Assembly: GCA_009617715.1 (NCBI GenBank)
Contig: VTFK01000144.1
Coordinates: 434,001 to 498,000, forward strand
DNA length: 64,000 nt
Reading direction: 5' to 3'
Origin: Plectrocnemia conspersa
Taxonomy: Eukaryota; Arthropoda; Insecta; Trichoptera; Polycentropodidae
Shown here: positions 24,901-33,740 of the stretch, one piece after another
How positions within the stretch are numbered: position 1 is the first letter of the stretch
Layout of the letters: each line of letters begins with the position of its first letter
Position numbers and translations under genes: made by a program
The notes under the pieces: model-generated
Database searches by the model: none
What the model was told of the DNA's origin: nothing
The model's input: the letters and a program-made list of their open reading frames with translations, nothing else

Positions 24901-27521
24901 TTTCAGATCATACATCATCGTTCCGTACTGACTTCCCAAGGCCTGACATGGTCGTTGGATGTTTAGCCGATGGTGTCAGTGTCGATATACACATAGCGGA
25001 GAGTGGCTTCAATGGCGTATTGTACGTGAAGGGTCACAGTAAAGAAGCAAGATGCCGCCGCGTTGTAACACTGCCGCCAGATTCACCACCTCGTTTGGAA
25101 ACGTTCAAGGTTCATTTCGGAGAGTGTGGCTTAGTACACGTCAATGTAAGACAATTAAATATATTATATAGCTATAAAAAAAATGGGTATAATCATTTTA
25201 TTTTATTTTATTCATAGGGACAAGCTAGCTTCGTATTAGTCATTCAGAAGCATCCCAAACTAGTCACTTATAAAGCGCAAGCTTATCACATCAAATGCGT
25301 ATATCAAACTGGCGAACAGAACGTCACGCTAGGTTTTAATGTATCAATGTTGACGACCGCCGGAACTATAGCGAATACAGGACCACCTCCTACTTGCTCG
25401 ATGAGAATAGTTACTCATTCGGGACAAGAGATCAGCTCGGCGGAGATCGGCGATAATTTGATGCTGCAAGTGGACGTTCAGCCTTCAAGTGAGTGATAAT
25501 ATATATAAAAAGATCATCTTCATAGAATATATAATATGTTAATAATCATATAAATTTATTTCAGCCATCTACGGCGGATTCGCTAGGAGTTGCGTAGCCA
25601 AAACGATGGAAGATAACGTGGAGAATGAATATATAGTCACCGATGAAAACGGTTGTGCTACCGATCCAACAATATTCGGAGAATGGGAGAGAAGCGAAGA
25701 CGCACAGTCTTTACTGGCCAGTTTTAACGCATTCAAGTTCCCTAGTAGTGACAACATCAGATTCCAATGCAACATAAGAGTCTGCTTTGGAAAATGCCAA
25801 CCGGTACGATTCAACATATTATATTGATCGTATTGAATGATTGTAATATATTTATAATATTTTGTGATTGTAGGTTAATTGTAGAGGATATGACGCGTTC
25901 GGTCGTAAGAAGCGTGCTATTACCCAACCGGTCAACAAGACCGACTTGGCCTTACTCGACTCACCGCTGGATGGACAGCTTCGCGAAGAAATAACCATAC
26001 AATCTAACGCAATCTTGACCATTGAAAGGCGAGATCCGGCCAGAATATCAGATCCAACTGAAGGTTTGTTTTAAACTCCATGCTCATAACCCAAACCTTA
26101 TATTTATATCGAAATCCAACAAATCAAACTTTGATTAGTTTTAGAGAGCAATTATTGTATTTACATATATAGATCTAAAGGCGGTTTTTCAGAAAGAGTA
26201 TACGGAAATAACCTTACTCAACCGCAAATCAATTAAATTTTGTTCAACATTATAACTAGGGTTCTTAATTATTCGTAGTTTTCAACTATTCGAATATTAA
26301 ATCAAAAATGGATGTAGTATTCGAATACTCGAATATATTCGTATTTTTTTCTTAATTTTTACCAATATTAATTTATTTAACCAATTAGTGCAAACAATCA
26401 ATTAATTGCCTGTAAAATAATATTCAATTAAAAATAATTATTTTAATTAATCATTAATTACCTTTATGACTTTTTTGATTTTATAAAATATGCAAAACAA
26501 AGTGCTGTACAAATTACTGTGAGGGCGTCAAAAAGAATATGCTAAATTAATTTTTTTACATACTTTTTGATCAGACGTTATTTCAGCTTTTTCCAGGGTG
26601 GAACAAAACTTAGTCGAATTAAAAATTTATATATAAAATTACAGCGACGCACACGTGTTTTTTAGATAAGCTTTAAACAATAATAAAGAATGAGCCTTTT
26701 CAAGATTTTCTTTCTTTTAAAAAATGAATTCTACGAATTCGGTCATAGCAAACACGCACAAACATTATATTTACAAATGTTTTTCGATAGCATTTAAAAG
26801 CATTTTTGCTAAAAAGGAGCGTCTCGTTTCGAATTTCGAAACAAAATAAATGCGCATAAAGGGTCATAGATTTTAGAGCGGTACTAGTCACTCGGGTATA
26901 TTGAGAGAAAAAACGATGTGATGCTCAAGTATACAAATTGTTTGTTTTTGAGATTTTTTTCAAATTTTATTTGAGATACTGTAAACGAATATTCGATTCA
27001 CTATTTAAATATTCGTATAGTTGAAAAACGGGCGAATAATTATAATATTCGATTGAGAATCTTAATTACAATACTCCATTTGAAATCACTCTCATAAAGA
27101 GGAAATATACATTCAATTACATACATATATATTTAGATTATAGTTTGATTGAAGAAAACCATTAATCATATAAATATTTTTCATGTAAGCCTTGACTGAA
27201 ACCAACCCTGTATCAACTCGGTTTATGATCTATTTAGAAAAGACAATGAATGATTTTTATATTATTATTTTACTTTCAGCTCCGTCCAGCGAACGCAACG
27301 CCGATATTTGTGTATCATTGGTCTGGTTAGTGGTGGCGTTGGCTTTAACAGCCCTGCTAGCATTAGTCGCAGTCGCCGCTGCCGTCTCATGCTGGCTCTT
27401 GGGATGGAGAAGGACGAGAATACCACCAGCTCCACTTCCACATCCGCCAGAATTCCCCAACCCGCTATTCGTACAACCAGGCCCGAGTTCAGACTATCGT
27501 ACCTTAACTCCCGACAATTGA
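597..27521 (+). CDS. dpy: Dumpy, C-terminal part (46 exons; 5' end outside window)
   Basis: This is the 3' part of dumpy, a giant membrane-anchored apical extracellular-matrix protein that in insects links epidermis to cuticle at muscle and tracheal attachment sites. The order seen here is EGF-DPY-EGF modules (597-23436), a 'DERG' cysteine-rich domain (23502-23939), a ZP domain (24907-26063), an RKKR cleavage site (25904-25915), a transmembrane helix (about 27306-27404) and a 37-residue or so tail ending in TGA at 27519-27521. The family order is EGF/DPY modules, then ZP, then TM, so the match is firm. The first exon has two leading bases of a split codon, so the gene continues upstream of the window. 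Nearly all introns are phase 1 with GT/AG borders. Two exons cannot be translated as spliced: 2685-2976 lacks its 5' end and 8939-9243 is one base short. Exon coordinates are in the regional entries below. Confidence 0.96.
921..2684 (+). other. 1.76-kb dpy intron
   Basis: AT-rich for most of its length and without recognisable coding sequence. 2030-2130 and 2380-2480 are less AT-rich ('cccaggtaggttaatgtctc') and may be decayed transposon. Its right border is abnormal because the following exon copy lacks its start. Confidence 0.6.
2685..4997 (+). CDS. dpy: dpy six-module unit A (exons 2685-2976, 3058-3393, 3474-3779, 3900-4205, 4290-4607, 4677-4997)
   Basis: Six exons encode six EGF-DPY-EGF modules, the first of five copies of the unit. 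Exons two to six are phase 1 at both ends and translate cleanly, with CRPEC and DPCPG in every module. The first exon has no usable acceptor in phase: similarity to its paralogs (7773-8087, 12558-12869) begins abruptly at about 2690, just before the codons for NPSPCG, and the expected TGC codon is ATC. Exons up to 4607 use visibly more G/C at third codon positions than the other units, while exon 4677-4997 is AT-rich like the rest. The donor at 4608 (gttttatt) is poor and its intron is only 69 nt. The coding match is certain. Whether the first exon is used is doubtful. Confidence 0.88.
5246..7441 (+). CDS. dpy: dpy six-module unit B (exons 5246-5554, 5632-5964, 6033-6338, 6410-6715, 6794-7441)
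   Basis: Five exons encode six modules; the fifth, of 648 nt, carries modules 5 and 6 without an intron. All borders are GT/AG and phase 1. Module types match unit A in order: a GTPPSCRPEC module, a 'CRDIGGVPSC' module with GSPPNCRSEC, a 'CNDGVCTC' module with GDPYAGCRPEC, a 'CREINGQAVCSC' module with GSPPTCRPEC, then GSPPNCRPECASNSEC and GNPYEGCRPEC modules. Each second EGF ends GYTGDPF or a close variant, except module 3 with GMSGNAF. No frame break is seen. The second exon has CRSEC in place of the usual CRPEC. Confidence 0.94.
7773..9993 (+). CDS. dpy: dpy six-module unit C (exons 7773-8087, 8156-8488, 8559-8864, 8939-9243, 9349-9993)
   Basis: Five exons with the same order of module types as unit B, again with modules 5 and 6 fused in one exon (645 nt). 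Exon 8939-9243 is 305 nt long, while the same module is 306 nt in units A, B and E and 309 nt in D. Spliced in phase 1 it would shift frame within the first six codons and hit a TAA near 9000; from about 8949 the correct frame is open and reads a normal module. The missing base lies in or beside the A-run at 8946-8949. Either the base is a sequencing or assembly loss, or this copy is broken and must be skipped. Skipping would keep frame because both flanking introns are phase 1. Donors are normal apart from gttagt at 9994. Confidence 0.9.
10057..12489 (+). CDS. dpy: dpy six-module unit D (exons 10057-10371, 10558-10878, 10943-11245, 11309-11617, 11777-12091, 12160-12489)
   Basis: Six exons, six modules, all phase 1 and open. 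Modules 5 and 6 are split by a 68-nt intron (12092-12159, donor gttggt), unlike units B and C. The third exon (10943-11245) has DPCRLCGSNTKC where others have DPCNPSPCGPN, a loss of residues that shortens the first EGF loop but keeps cysteines. It also has NPCLNACGQ in place of DPCPGTCG. Unit D modules are more diverged from A-C than A-C are from one another, so the copies are not all of one age. Confidence 0.93.
12558..16212 (+). CDS. dpy: dpy unit E and following module (exons 12558-12869, 13033-13362, 13427-13732, 13798-14103, 14172-14498, 15559-16212)
   Basis: The first five exons repeat the order of types 1 to 5. The sixth, 654 nt, begins with a GNPYEGCRPEC module matching type 6 and then adds a module with GSPFGSGCKPEC. 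All are phase 1 and open. Between modules 5 and 6 lies a 1.06-kb intron (14499-15558), much longer than the others here; it carries a 13-bp inverted repeat at 15405-15463. The last module ends ECNDMP before donor gtaatc at 16213. Confidence 0.93.
15405..15463. other. 13-bp inverted repeat in dpy intron
   Basis: GGAACTGTCTAAC (15405-15417) and GTTAGACAGTTCC (15451-15463) are exact complements with a 33-nt spacer. It lies in the 1.06-kb intron between modules 5 and 6 of unit E. Likely a small MITE remnant. Confidence 0.7.
16284..17282 (+). CDS. dpy: dpy module split over two exons (16284-16474, 17195-17282), shortened
   Basis: The module starts DPCNPSPCGPNGQC but then runs VINGVASCIYPECIINQDC: the segment that normally carries the last cysteines of the first EGF and the GSPP-C-RPEC start of the DPY core is missing. 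It continues DPCINACGINALCQ and is interrupted by a phase-0 intron of 720 nt inside the second EGF, then resumes VVNHNAVCICPSGYTGSPQ. This is the only module I see with an intron inside the EGF and one of few phase-0 introns before the ZP domain. Loss of an even number of cysteines would leave pairing possible, but that is inference. Confidence 0.9.
16885..16970. repeat. Copy of the ATTCTGACC repeat in dpy intron
   Basis: Two units of 'aaattctgaccc' (16896 and 16932) followed by 'aaaaaatacaagccattaag' match the end of the 31.4-31.6 kb minisatellite. It lies in the intron 16475-17194, which otherwise shows only AT-rich sequence. Confidence 0.65.
17351..21248 (+). CDS. dpy: dpy short-form EGF/DPY modules (exons 17351-17539, 17606-17959, 18025-18237, 18633-18830, 19040-19237, 19306-20082, 20173-20385, 21060-21248)
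   Basis: Eight phase-1 exons of about 190 to 780 nt encode shorter modules with the pattern C-x-x-DSEC-P--ACIN--C-x-NPC followed by one EGF ending GNP or GDP. The exon 19306-20082 fuses several modules. Several carry a variant linker with 'DSLPLRT' or 'DTLPLRT' before the last EGF cysteines (18163, 19810 regions), repeated again in 21319-23436. This form marks the membrane-proximal part of the EGF/DPY region in Dumpy. Introns hold no coding sequence except the decayed hAT piece in 20386-21059. Confidence 0.93.
20430..20645 (-). pseudogene. hAT transposase C-terminal (dimerisation) remnant in dpy intron
   Basis: Read on the minus strand this stretch gives ALPVSVASIGKSFSKLKLIK, then TNLSSMVQERLSGLTLLSI and then KELNIEGLITDFA. 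This is the conserved C-terminal dimerisation region of hAT-superfamily transposases, in which 'SFSKLKLIK' and 'RLSGLTLLSIE' are typical. Only the end of the gene is present; about 20650-21059 shows no further coding sequence but has a GC-rich 'gagccggccctgatgctga' end near 21000, which looks like a hAT terminus. It is a fossil in the intron 20386-21059. Confidence 0.85.
21319..23436 (+). CDS. dpy: dpy 2.1-kb fused exon of EGF/DPY modules
   Basis: One continuous 2118-nt exon, phase 1 at both ends, with acceptor tattacag and donor gtaagt. It encodes about 706 residues of tandem modules, each with a CxxDxEC-P--ACxN--C-NPC core and an EGF. Three modules contain the 'PVRTM' stretch (SMPVRTMVC, SLPVRTMIC, TLPVRTMIC) also found upstream as LPLRT. 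No frame break occurs over the whole length. The contrast with upstream single-module exons suggests introns were lost here, which is inference. Confidence 0.95.
23502..23939 (+). CDS. dpy: dpy cysteine-rich 'DERG' domain plus last EGF
   Basis: A 438-nt exon, phase 1 at both ends. It reads CRVDKGFVQDDFGNCVCPP and then two further copies of a roughly 25-residue motif, 'GxxIDERGxCVC', followed by a related 'YGYQVDIHGNC' copy and one last module with ECHEDSDCPDQSYC and an EGF ending GYTGNADVYC. This region precedes the ZP domain in dumpy proteins and is more conserved than the EGF array, so it helps to fix the identity. The following intron (23940-24906) holds a dead mariner element. Confidence 0.95.
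24065..24870 (-). pseudogene. Decayed mariner/Tc1-type transposase in dpy intron
   Basis: On the minus strand are pieces of an IS630-Tc1-mariner transposase. An N-terminal helix-turn-helix reads FYRNNNSLRTVYRNLREDYG and RSAENTAAVNES (24575-24784). A catalytic-region piece reads QEVDADFSKKIFFDEVHFYI and GYVNKRNWRIS (24300-24420). A C-terminal trace near 24065-24200 contains VNGKCYRR and KPETLEHLKTNI-like residues with stops between. Stops and frameshifts break the frame throughout. A possible terminal repeat begins near 24870 (minus: ACAGGTTGATCCAATTCGAG). It sits wholly inside the intron 23940-24906, so it does not disturb the host reading frame. Confidence 0.85.
24907..26063 (+). CDS. dpy: dpy ZP domain with furin-type site (exons 24907-25145, 25218-25488, 25565-25803, 25874-26063)
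   Basis: Four exons encode the zona pellucida domain, which polymerises ZP proteins in the apical matrix. It starts with FRTDFPRPDMVVGCLADGVSV, has GVLYVKGHSKEARCRR and FGECG in the first half (ZP-N), and YGGFARSCVAKT, ENGCATDPTIFGEW, and RFQCNIRVCFGKCQPVNCRG in the second (ZP-C). After it comes FGRKKRA, a consensus furin site (RKKR at 25904-25915), where ZP proteins are normally cut before assembly. Intron phases are 0, 1, 0, 1, which differs from the all-phase-1 module region. Donor gtttgt at 26064 is weak. The frame is open throughout. Confidence 0.96.
26270..27042. mobile_element. hAT-like non-autonomous element in last dpy intron
   Basis: The ends are imperfect inverted repeats rich in 'ACTATTCGAATATT': the left end (26270-26300) reads TTAATTATTCG then TTTTCAACTATTCGAATATT, and the complement of the right end (27008-27042) reads TAATTATTCG then TTTTTCAACTATACGAATATT. 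Such 'CTATTCGAATA' ends are common in hAT-type elements. Its interior is related to 49640-50280. No transposase is seen. Confidence 0.6.
27280..27521 (+). CDS. dpy: dpy transmembrane segment and cytoplasmic tail, last exon
   Basis: The last coding exon supplies 79 residues and TGA. After SERNAD comes a hydrophobic run of about 33 residues (ICVSLVWLVVALALT then leucine/alanine/valine rich, ending SCWLLGW), a clear membrane helix, then RRTR as a stop-transfer basic patch and a proline-rich tail with PPEFPNP, ending TLTPDN. The acceptor is tactttcag at 27271-27279. An AATAAA lies at 27541-27546, 20 bases after the stop, but a longer 3' UTR is also possible. Confidence 0.95.
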
Positions 27522-28914
27522 GTATAAAGAAAACGAAATTAATAAAATAAGTCACTATTTATATATACCTAGCATATGTACGATGACTGCCTTTAATACT
27601 TCACTGCCTATATATAAAAAGAAAAGCGTGATTTGAATAATTTGTAATTATTAGAAAGAAGACGTTTCATTCCTGTCTGTTTCGATTGTAAACGAATTTT
27701 GAGATCATATTTATTGCACAATCCAAATGAAAGCAATAATTTTTTATAATGAATATTTGTGCAATATTGGTGCTCTTGTTATATTATAGATATTGTAGAA
27801 AAAAATATTGTTTAAAAACACATCTGAAACCACCACATAGTCAAGATTGTAGATAGATCACGGTTTCAGATGTGTTTTTGAGATGACATCTCCTCCGTTG
27901 ACTGAAATTTAAATAATCATCGCTAGGGGCTCAACGAAAAAGCATTCAGGTCACAAATTATAGTGGCGCGAAAGGGACGTACGAATGAGAGGTATGAGTA
28001 ATTTTTCTACGGGACATTTGGGCCGACTATCTTGTTGTTAATATTTCTTTATGGATATGAAATGATTTGCCGGCGTATAGAAAATTGTGTGATCTTTGTG
28101 CCTTTATAAACGTGCCCCAAAAAAAAAACATCGTAAATAACATGGGTAATCTTTCAAAGGTGGCGGGTCTTCTTTAAATATCTTCATTGAATCATATCCA
28201 TCGCTTTTTTATATATGAATACTAAAAGTCGTTTAATTTTAAGTAAACTTTCAAGTCAACGGAAGACATCGTCATATAATGTTTTATAGAGATGATTATA
28301 ATAATGTATTTTTATATAATAATAATTGTATAAAGACGATGTGTAATATTTATAGTAGTTTTAGCTCTCTGAATATATATACTTGGTGCTATACTCGAGG
28401 ATTGCTCGTATTTTTTTCCGAAAGTTCGAATTAAAACTAACTCGATCCTCGGTATCATCAATGATTGTTGAATTTTATTCATTTATATTGTAACACATTG
28501 TGCCGTAAGTCTCCACGAGACGACAATATAACGACGACGTAGCTTCAAAGAATCAAAACGAACTATATTTCTAATTTTATAAGACTGTTTTTGTAATTGT
28601 ATAATAAATAAGTATTGACACATCTTAAAAATATATATAAAAAATAACTAATACGAATAACTTTCAACGCAGTCAATATTAATAATTCTTATTAAAAGTC
28701 ATTAAATATTTTTTTTGTATCATCATAATTCTTCTAATTTATGAACAATGTAACATGCACTGTTTACATCTTTTGTGATACTCTTTGTAAAAAAAAAAAA
28801 ATATACATATATAAAAATTAATAATGTGTTTCTATTTTTATTTTTAAGATGTAGATAAAAAATATATTATTAAAATATAATTTATTGTATAAAAATAAAT
28901 ATTATAAAATGTGA
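27522..28914. other. Convergent 3' flanks of dpy and EXOSC7
   Basis: No coding sequence. It contains AATAAA at 27541-27546 (+) and AATAAA on the minus strand at 28881-28886, the likely polyadenylation signals of the two genes, and the 18-bp inverted repeat at 27814-27879. Confidence 0.6.
27814..27879. other. Perfect 18-bp inverted repeat in the dpy 3' flank
   Basis: AAAAACACATCTGAAACC at 27814-27831 is exactly complementary to GGTTTCAGATGTGTTTTT at 27862-27879, with a 30-nt loop. It lies about 290 nt past the dpy stop codon, so it may be in the 3' UTR. It could be a structural RNA element or the fossil ends of a tiny insertion. Confidence 0.8.
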
Positions 28915-30624
28915 TTATTTCAAAAAGCCATGCCGAATGTTGCTCGTACCACGTAATGATTCTTCTTTCAACAAAGCTTCACCGAGGGCTTTATCTAGTG
29001 CTTGTCCGGCAGAGCTGAAAAAAAGGTTCATAAATATCTACGCCCTGAATTTACTGAGAGGATTTAAAACTATTACCAAGCATCCTTAATTATATCCGGA
29101 AGAAACGACTTGTGAAAACTCCCCGATCCTGGAGTCATAATCGTCGTGATTTTGCCCACGTATTCGCCATTGTCAGATTTCAATCCATAATTTTTAGGAT
29201 CGCCAGTTATGCCGACGACGACCGAAACAGCTGTGCAATTTTCTTCCTCTGCTGACGGATCTACCACTGAACCGTTCAAACCTATCCTTGAAATAGTGAC
29301 CTAAAATATAAATAAAAATTAAAAATATATCAAAATTATTATGTTAAAATAATGATTAATTTACGAGTAACGGAGCGTTTCCCATATTTAATCTAATACA
29401 GTCAAACATATCGTCGGATAATTTTAAATCCACTGCCCCACCATCCATGATTGCGCCTTCTATTCGAGGAATCCTGGTATTGTATAAAGCAGCTTTTACA
29501 GTTAACGATACTGCGTCGAATAAGTTACCGCCACATTCTAATATCTGCAATTTATTATATTATATTATTATTTATTATCGTTGCATTATTGTAAGACATC
29601 TTACGGATCTTTGGCATTAATCATTATTTATGCTCCAGATACATATTAACACACTTATTATTAAAAAGCTCGGGGACGGAACATAATCAGTTGTGCAAGT
29701 GATAGCAAAACCTGCCAGTGACTGTTTGTTTGCTTTTGAATGTGTTAAAATATGCAAATTATGGAAATACAATATATATACATGATAGCAGAAAAAATGA
29801 ATAATACATACTATCACAGTGAGAGTAAAGAAGAGATTGTGAATTCAATACCTTAGTTCAATTAATTAGTACAATACAATAATTGAAGAATAGTTAGGCA
29901 TAAGAAAATGAGTACTGCCAGGGGAATATTGTACAGAGATGTGAATTTGTATATTAATATTTCGAGGACAATCTGAAAAAATATAAATGTAGCGGGTTTC
30001 CTCAATAGAATACAGAAACACCTTCGTGCATTGAGAAATACTAAATAAATGAATAAAATCAATCATTTACCAATATGTCGACATAAATTTTCCAGCAGTG
30101 TTTCTCTGGTACTATGCACAATTGATTAAGTTCAAGTGCTTGCGGTGATTCGTAACATCTCGTGAGACAATTTGATATAAGAGAAGCGAGTTGGGCACCA
30201 CCTCGACCTTCAAATTCAGGCGTCGCGTTTGCAGAACTAAATTAATACAAATAAAATATAATTTAATGAGAAAAAAATCGTATCATAAATAGCACATGCA
30301 TTACCAATCGACGAAAAACTCGATCTTTCCTTGTTTGCTTTTGTTTAACGTTGGAACATCAACTTCAGCTTTAATTCCGACAAGTATATCAGTATTTGCC
30401 AATCTGATCCTTGCTGATCCACTGGCGTTGCTCACAAGATCTGTTTCAAGCTCCATAGGTCTGTAATCGAGTCTCTTTCGACCGTCAGAACGAAAGTTGT
30501 CCTAAAATAAAAATGGAATACATGAAGAAACACGAATTTGCTTGACAGTTATGTTAAGATTATTTACTTGAACTCCATGGACGATATACATCTGCTCGGA
30601 AACGCTTAGCAATATCTCAGCCAT
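28915..30624 (-). CDS. EXOSC7: Exosome complex component RRP42 (EXOSC7), complete
   Basis: Six exons on the minus strand: 30568-30624, 30305-30501, 30071-30236, 29365-29544, 29077-29300, 28915-29014. Together they give 924 nt, 307 residues plus TAA; the human protein is 291. Phases agree at every junction (0, 2, 0, 0, 2). It starts MAEILLSVSEQMYIVHGVQ and contains DGRKRLDYRPMELETD, VSNASGSARIRLANTDILVG, DCSANATPEFEGRGG, LECGGNLFDAVSLTVKAAL, NTRIPRI and DDMFDCIRLNMGN, all hallmarks of the RNase PH-like Rrp42 subunit. In the nine-subunit exosome core it forms part of the hexameric ring that threads RNA to Rrp44/Rrp6 and is not itself catalytic in animals. A minus-strand AATAAA sits at 28881-28886. 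The gene is convergent with dpy and divergent from CNPPD1. Confidence 0.96.
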
Positions 30625-31429
30625 GTTAGCGGTTTATTAAACTTGTTTGACAGCTGCGGAAAATTTTAGGTTAGAATGCGTGCGCAACATGTTTTGTTAG
30701 GGCCTAAATATACACGAAAATATTTTAAAAAAGCATTTTAATTTGAAAATAAACTTTTTAGAACATTTGGAAAAATACAGCTTAAAAATTTGGAAAAAAG
30801 GGAATGTATAAAAAATAGAATCATTCTTGAATATATTTGTATATCAATGAAATTACAGAATTCAATGGATTATTTCTACATTATTTGTCGTAATCGAAAA
30901 TTTTATTGATTAAATAATTCACACGACTGAAACATGATAATATTAAATAAAATTTGGAAACGTAAAAATATTACTCTTAATCTCAATGCTTTGTAGAATA
31001 TTAAAACATTGTACTCTTGATTAAAAAGTCTGTTATTTAGTGATAAAAAAATAAGTTCCGGAACGCTACATCCCTTTTAGGTGACCATTGAGATATCAGT
31101 TTATCCGAACCCAATTGAAGACGATTACCCTGGTAATTTTGTTGTTGTTTTGTTTGGTTTTACAGTGAAAGTCTCCCTTTTCCTATATAAATTTGTAATT
31201 ATTAATAAATAAAAAGCATGTTATAAAATGAATTTTGTTTTATTTTAGAATGTTACACTTTGATTATCATTTACCGTAGTGGTGGTCGTAGCGAAGGTCT
31301 AAAAGTTGCTGTTGACAAGAGCTGTTGATTCAGCGTTGGCGCGTCACAAGTGTCAACATGTAAACGACAGACGCCGTCGAACAGTTGTAACAATCTTAAG
31401 GGCTGTAACAATCTATTGCCAACTAAAAA

Positions 31430-31625
31430 AATCGAATCTGACCATGTGTCATCATAAATTTTACCATTTAATATTAATTCTGACCGATTCGATTTCAATT
31501 CTGACCGATTAATATAAATGATGACAATCTAATATTTATTCTGACCATTTACTATAAATTCTGAACCATGCAATATAAATTCTGACCAAAACCATGTTAA
31601 AATTCTGACCCAAAAAATACGAGCC
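31430..31625. repeat. Minisatellite of about 20-21 bp, ATTCTGACC unit
   Basis: ATTCTGACC or one-change variants begin near 31435, 31477, 31498, 31538, 31558, 31579 and 31602, spaced 20-23 or about 40 bp. The spacers are 'atataaa'-like. The last unit continues 'caaaaaatacgagccaataa', which is also found at 16940-16960 in a dpy intron after two units of the same motif. Confidence 0.75.
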
Positions 31626-31899
31626 AATAAATACATATAAATAAACTCTCTACAAAACTTTAAAATACAAAAATAATTTGGCCATTTACTGTATACTCAA
31701 TGTACAATAAGGCCAAGTTTTCCGGGGCCGGACCTCCTTTTAGCAATAAGTACGGATATTTGAGTTGTCGATTGTATCGGTCCCTACAAAAGTATTTTTA
31801 TAAAAAATATAAATATATCTTCTTCTAGTACTAATTAAAATATTTTATTAAAATTAGCATTTTGCAAGGTCTAAGGTTAATATAATCAACATGTAGATA

Positions 31900-32180
31900 T
31901 TTTGTCATTTTAGTGGCAGGCGAAAAGGGCGTTTATGTCGCCATGTTTGAGTTCGGGCAGCGAGCTCTGGCAGCATTATCCGGGTTTTCAGTGTCGTGCG
32001 GTCGCCGTGTGTTCGTACGAATTTGACTCCCGCCGAATGGTGAACATGTCTCCAAGGCGCAGGGCTTCGCACAAGAACCGCTTGAAGGTTAGACTGACGC
32101 ACTATAACCGCTAAAAGTTGATCGCGTGAATCAGCATGTACGTTTCCGTGACGTGACGTAGATGGCGCATAAGCTCACAC
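31900..32180. promoter_or_regulatory. CpG-rich patch between EXOSC7 and CNPPD1
   Basis: About 280 bp rich in CG dinucleotides (for example 'gtcgtgcggtcgccgtgtgt' and 'gtttccgtgacgtgacgtag') stands in an AT-rich intergenic gap between two divergent genes. It also holds CRE-like 'tgacgt'. It may contain the promoter and the missing first exon of CNPPD1; I see no coding start that fits. Confidence 0.3.
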
Positions 32181-33740
32181 GTTACGGTATTATTGTACAC
32201 CTGTTGGACCATAACCAAATTTAGATGATTTTTTCAAAATATTGCGCAATCATCTCATTCAACAATTGATAAATGCCTTTGACTATCTGACTTTCTAAAT
32301 ACGTCCTACTTTTTTTGACATTTTAAACGTGTTGACGTTTTGCTTTAAAAGCTGTTTAGATTAGTGCTAATTGACATTCACACTGTCAGATTGTCATAAT
32401 ATTTGACCAAAATTGTTACTAAATCAAATCTTCGACCAAGAATCACATGACAACTGACATTCTAAAACCTCTTCACTCAGCTTTTTTACGATTTCTATCT
32501 ATATAATATTTATTTTTAACTGTATATAATATTGTTACACAGTAATACTATTGTAGGTTATTTTTTTCTATTTATACTTGGTTGAAGTACATTCATTTTT
32601 AACCATTTTTCATATATGCCAAAAAATATGTTAACGATTGATTCTCAGAAGAGAAAAGGAATTAACGCAATTATAAAATACTTGCATTGTTGAGTTTTAT
32701 TTTGTTATGAAGAAAGAAAATTATGTCATTATATAATTGCATGTATACATTTTTTTGTGCCAACAGATAAAGAAGGGAACTAAAATATAATTTGCCCAAA
32801 ATTGTACAGTTTTGAATTTTTTCATCAAATGCTTGCAAGTTAGGTTGAGATTGTAACTCAAATCTTCCTCGGTAACTTGAGGCGACCAGCAAAGCCCACA
32901 AACTCTATGCCATTTTACATAACATCTGTCGGCTCTTATTCTTAAAACTTACGTTAATTTACTGTGACCAAAATAATCATCCATCAACAAGGAAACAATA
33001 CAATAGCGTAAAGGATGGGATCACACACAAAGCCCTCGTTACGATCACAAAATCACGTAAATAACACGAGTTTTGTCCTTACTGTAAATATTCTCCTCCA
33101 TTGAGAGAGTATTTCTTTGTTGCAAAACAGATTCCCGTTGCAATGCAATATGACCCTGAACAATGCCCATCAAGCGAATTTCGCTTTCTAAAGGCGTATA
33201 CCTATTTCGCCGTTCTAAGAAACAATTGCAGCGATTGGCTGGACGATACTTAAACCTGGACTTCGATGAGGAGAGGGCAGTCACAAGCAGTCACTCAAAG
33301 AGACCAGTAGATGCCCGTCTGCTCGCGGACAACATACCGTCATGGTCAACATGCTCGCATCCTGAGAGGGACTTCACCATACAAGCACCTTAGCAGAGAA
33401 GGATCTACAAGACCTCTGATGACCTCCCACCAACATCATCCCTCTGCCAGCTTCTCCACCACTGCTCGGAGAAAACATTCCGTCGCTTATTGTTTATTGC
33501 CATATGTAATATAATCTAATAAAATTCTAACTAGTTTCCACCTGCGTCTCACTGGCTACAAAGTCACACCCCTTAAGATACAAAACCTTAAACTTCTTTA
33601 AAAAAACAGTCATCACACATAAATGGCTGATCTTATGCATCGACACTGTGCTGTTTTTTGACTTACCTTTAAGTTTTTATCATAGAATAAAATAAATTTG
33701 TTTTAATCAATTATTAATTACATACTCATTTATGTTTCAG
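32181..33740. other. Upstream region of CNPPD1
   Basis: Mostly AT-rich. 33000-33480 is less so and holds overlapping open frames on both strands (minus 33045-33284 with MGIVQGHIALQRESVLQQRN; plus 33163-33393). The minus frame resembles the charged tails of small transposon-borne DNA-binding proteins, but no family is established. No CNPPD1 start exon is recognised. Confidence 0.4.

Noticed and set aside
27257..27555. Minus-strand and other-frame open reading over the last dpy exon
   Set aside because: They mirror the transmembrane exon; no splice support or domain.
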